DNA of 53,663 bases from Gloeophyllum trabeum ATCC 11539 (Eukaryota > Basidiomycota > Agaricomycetes > Gloeophyllales > Gloeophyllaceae), in NCBI RefSeq assembly GCF_000344685.1, contig NW_006920416.1:1775299-1828961 (forward strand). The letters run 5' to 3'. Below, piece after piece: positions 51,121 through 53,663 of the stretch. The notes beneath the pieces are model-generated. The model did no database searches and was not told the DNA's origin. It saw nothing but the letters and a program-made list of their open reading frames with translations. Position numbers and translations under genes: made by a program. Position 1 is the stretch's first letter, and each line of letters starts with the position of its first letter.

Positions 51121-52474
51121 ATGACCCTCACAAACGGTAGGACGGCCCTCGAACTCTCTGCCCTTCGGGTATACTGACGCTCACGTTTCTCAAGACGACA
51201 AGCAAGCTCGACTCACTGAAGAGCTGCAGCTTATCCAACTCATGCCTCCATACATAGGCATTTTTCCGAGTGGAATTGACAACACCGAGTCTTCAAATAA
51301 GAAGATCAATCTCCTTGATGATATAGCTATGGCTATCGCTACTGCAGTTCACAACAGAGTGGGGGTTGTGATGGAAGAGAGGAATGACGCGGTGCATTTT
51401 ACTCTGGCTGTTAATGGATCGCCTTCCTCGGACGACAGAGAAGCCGCTGAGCGGTTTTTCAAAGCTCTGCTGCAGCAGGAAGGAGACTTTGCATTGCACA
51501 TGCTGGACATCATGAGGAGTTATGCCATGCCTCGCATCACGAGCCTGGCTGGGCAAGTGGCCGAGTCCATCGGGCAGTTCCTCCGCGCGGACTTGATACG
51601 TTGTGTTGCCAACGACGACTCGGCACGTCATGACGAAGAAATACCGGGTTTCAAATTTCTCGCAGATAAGCTACCTGAGCTCCGAGGAACGTCGGTGCTG
51701 GAGGCTCTCTCGTTCCTTTTCAAGCGCCTTCAGGAACGTGCCGCGGCGGTGCATCGGTCTGCCAGTGACCCAGCATTCCCCGCACATGATGCAAGTCTCG
51801 TCAACGGGGTGCTATTCTTGGCATACCAACTCGCGAAGGCGCCCATATTTGGTCGCATCTTGGTTGATCGTAACACTCGGCCACCATCTGTGCATTTCGT
51901 TGGGAGGTGCAGGTATACAATTGCGATGCTGGGAAGATATTGGGGATGCCTGGAGCGTCTGCGTACGCTTGTAAAGCTGACGAGAAGGAATATCACCTAT
52001 GAGTGGTGCCCCGACGATGTTGAGGGGATTGTCAATGATCAACCCATCGCCATGCGCCGGTCTGCTCTTCAGGTCATCAAAGCAGTCTCAGACTGGGGGA
52101 GACGTACCGTAATGTCGGTATCAGATTCGGCCTTCAACAGGTTATGCCTGCAGTACAAGGACACCGTGACGGTGTCCACTCACCCTGCTATTCGTTTGAT
52201 TCTTAAAGCAGGGACCAATGCGGAGTCAGGACAAAGCAGACTCGTAGGCTGTAGCGGCGGAGTCTGCTGGACCTGTTCCGAGTGGATTGCACTGTACAAT
52301 AGCACCGTGCACCAAGACAATCAATGGAGGATCGGTCCATCCTTGCTGGAGGTGGACACAACGTTCGCTCTGACACACCGATATCCATTCGAGGAGGACG
52401 TATACGAGTCAGCCAAGGACTTCAAGGCAATGACTCTCCACAATTGGCTAGACCCAAATCCGAGGGACTACTAG
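51121..52474 (+). CDS. B-type deaminase-fold protein, catalytic Glu lost, CxxC kept
   Basis: Exon 1, 51121-51136, encodes MTLTN plus one base. A 58-bp intron (51137-51194, GTAGGA to TTTCTCAAG) leads to exon 2, 51195-52474, for 431 residues beginning MTLTNDDKQARLTEELQLIQ. The middle contains LLDDIAMAIATAVHNRVGVV and MRSYAMPRITSLAGQVAESI. The C-terminal region reads STHPAIRLILK with H335-P336-A337 and C363-W-T-C366 SEWIALYN. The catalytic Glu is Ala while both Cys are kept. It pairs with the 33913 gene by its five-residue exon 1, its intact CxxC and its C-terminus (NWLDPNPRDY against DWLDPSPMDY). Likely expressed: good TATA box, start and splice sites. Function unknown. Confidence 0.75.
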
Positions 52475-53215
52475 GGCTACACTCACCGTCTATAATGTAC
52501 CATTTACCGATTTGAACGCTCATGTGAGCGATTTCGGAGCGAAGAGATGATGCAACTTTTCAGTAGTAGGCGGCGACTGTTTTGAATTTATGACTATGCG
52601 ATCTGCTTACACATTTACGCGTGGCGAGGACTTCAAGTTCTATCAGTCAGTAGATAACGCAGCCAGTCCTACGCCTACATACGATATGGACAGCTAATTT
52701 GCATGAAAGTCGTCAGAGACTAAGAATCTCGAGATAGTTGAAGAGCGTACGCATGCGTTCACCCCTCTTTTGCTCGATTTGCGTGCCTCCACTACATAGA
52801 GCAAGAGCGCTACTGACCAGACCGGCGCTGATGCAGCCGTTTGACGCTAACATCAGGAAAACCCTCCGTAGCTAATTAGATATAAATTATGCTTGATCAG
52901 ACAAAACGTAGCTTAGCCCGATAACTGGTGATGACGCGGCATAATGTTGCAAAATTATTCGGACGGTGTTCATATTGTCTGTGATTAGCTATAGTTTGAA
53001 CGAGAGTTTGTTGTGGTATAGCGGGTGTTTGCACGGTCCTGGTTACTTGCAGGGGTCATATGTTCGAGTCCGTATGTAGCTTTATTTTCGAACACGTCAC
53101 CCCCTGTAGTCAACCCAAGCGCATGCGGGATGTCATTATATTGATCTGTCCGATTTTAGCACATAGTCAAAAAGGTCCTATGTTGATCAAACGACATACA
53201 TGAATGCAGGGTTGT
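52475..53215. other. Intergenic; possible tRNA-like A and B boxes
   Basis: TGGTATAGCGGG (53013-53024) and TGTTCGAGTCC (53061-53071) resemble Pol III A and B boxes at nearly tRNA spacing, but the acceptor stem does not form. Otherwise nothing is recognised. Confidence 0.3.
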
Positions 53216-53663
53216 TTAGACAAATGTAGCAAACGTGTGCCGGTCTAGGAATGGGTTTACAAAGAATGCTGCCGCCAAATCTAAGACAGTGCTGCTTGTC
53301 CAGTCCCGAGGGACGACAGGACCAAACTTAGGCAAGAGATGTACACTACGTTCAATCTGAGAAACTGGTATAATACTCGCCAAGCGTTCCCCATTCTGAA
53401 TTGAGCGGACAACCCTGTACATCCCCGAGTTACGGTCTGGTTCCGCAGTGAAAGCCGAGAACCATTCGACGTATGCCAGGTGATCCGGCGGTGGTCGCTT
53501 GAATAAGGTCGCGACGGCGCGAGGCGGTAAAGCGAAGACTACGCGCACTTGCGCTACTCGAAAACCTGTTGTAGAGTTGCAACGTCAAATGGACAGCATA
53601 GGCAGGGATATAAGACTCACCTTGCAACCGCGAGTTGGCATTTCCAGAAGTCCCCATATTAAC
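53216..53663 (-). pseudogene. C-terminal part of a DNA-transposon ORF (Plavaka-type?), runs off the window
   Basis: The minus-strand frame (53216-53565) reads [66 protein letters not shown] and [20 protein letters not shown]. This is the conserved tail of a multicopy agaricomycete transposon-encoded protein, which I associate with Plavaka-type elements. A 55-bp intron (53566-53620, GTGAGT to AACAG) joins it to an upstream exon ending SRLQ near the window edge. No defect is seen in the visible part, so it may be an intact gene whose 5' portion lies outside. Between Plavaka and other basidiomycete transposon families I am not certain. Confidence 0.55.

Overview
The window looks like a chromosomal segment of a filamentous basidiomycete, probably Agaricomycetes. 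The evidence is introns of about 50-68 bp, a CFEM cell-surface protein, a fungal glutaminase-A-type protein, Ty1/copia retroelements, hAT-type non-autonomous elements, and remnants of the DNA-transposon, tyrosine-recombinase and integrase-like genes typical of mushroom genomes. It is draft sequence with two N gaps (17499-17833 and 29962-30306), each flanked by the same sequence on both sides.

The main content is a lineage-specific cluster of one gene family. I count thirteen members or relics and assign them tentatively to the fungal OTT_1508-like branch of the nucleic-acid deaminase fold. Three subfamilies are visible. C-type proteins (24527-26001, 48569-50118, truncated 41833-42852, relic near 27020-27310) keep a canonical zinc-deaminase signature where that part survives: His-Cys-Glu, then Cys-x-x-Cys. 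A-type proteins (6675-7973, 12690-14012, fragment 26250-26546) have His-Pro-Glu plus Cys-x-x-Cys. B-type proteins (22306-23643, 32053-33402, 33913-35256, 35640-36999, 51121-52474, pseudogene 27362-27892) have all lost the catalytic Glu (His-Pro-Ala/Thr), and three of the five have also lost the second Cys. Most B and C genes share an architecture not obvious from open frames alone: a tiny first coding exon (16-46 nt) and a phase-1 intron.

Layout: 1-5000 holds degraded copia elements and two families of solo LTRs. 6.7-14 kb holds A-type genes on both sides of a glutaminase-A-like pseudogene. 14.6-21 kb is a nest of copia, hAT, a dioxygenase-domain remnant and a nearly intact integrase-like gene with one stop codon. 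22-29.6 kb holds B, C, A, C and B family members or relics and a truncated second glutaminase-A copy. 29.8-37 kb holds a diverged repeat block and three B-type genes, two of them divergent. 37-44.5 kb holds a second copy of the repeat block, a CFEM protein gene, a truncated C-type gene and a tyrosine-recombinase relic. 45-48 kb holds a 541-bp-arm inverted repeat and two small TIR elements. 48.5-52.5 kb holds a C-type and a B-type gene, and the right edge enters another DNA-transposon ORF.

How the parts may fit together is inference. The window combines an expanding deaminase-like family with many dead transposons and a dioxygenase relic of the type linked to mobile elements. Five of seven premature stops can be assigned an ancestral codon, and all five fit C-to-T change; three are TCG to TTG. 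This fits a genome-defence or mutagenic role for the canonical members and a repurposed, non-catalytic role for the B type, but the sequence does not prove it.
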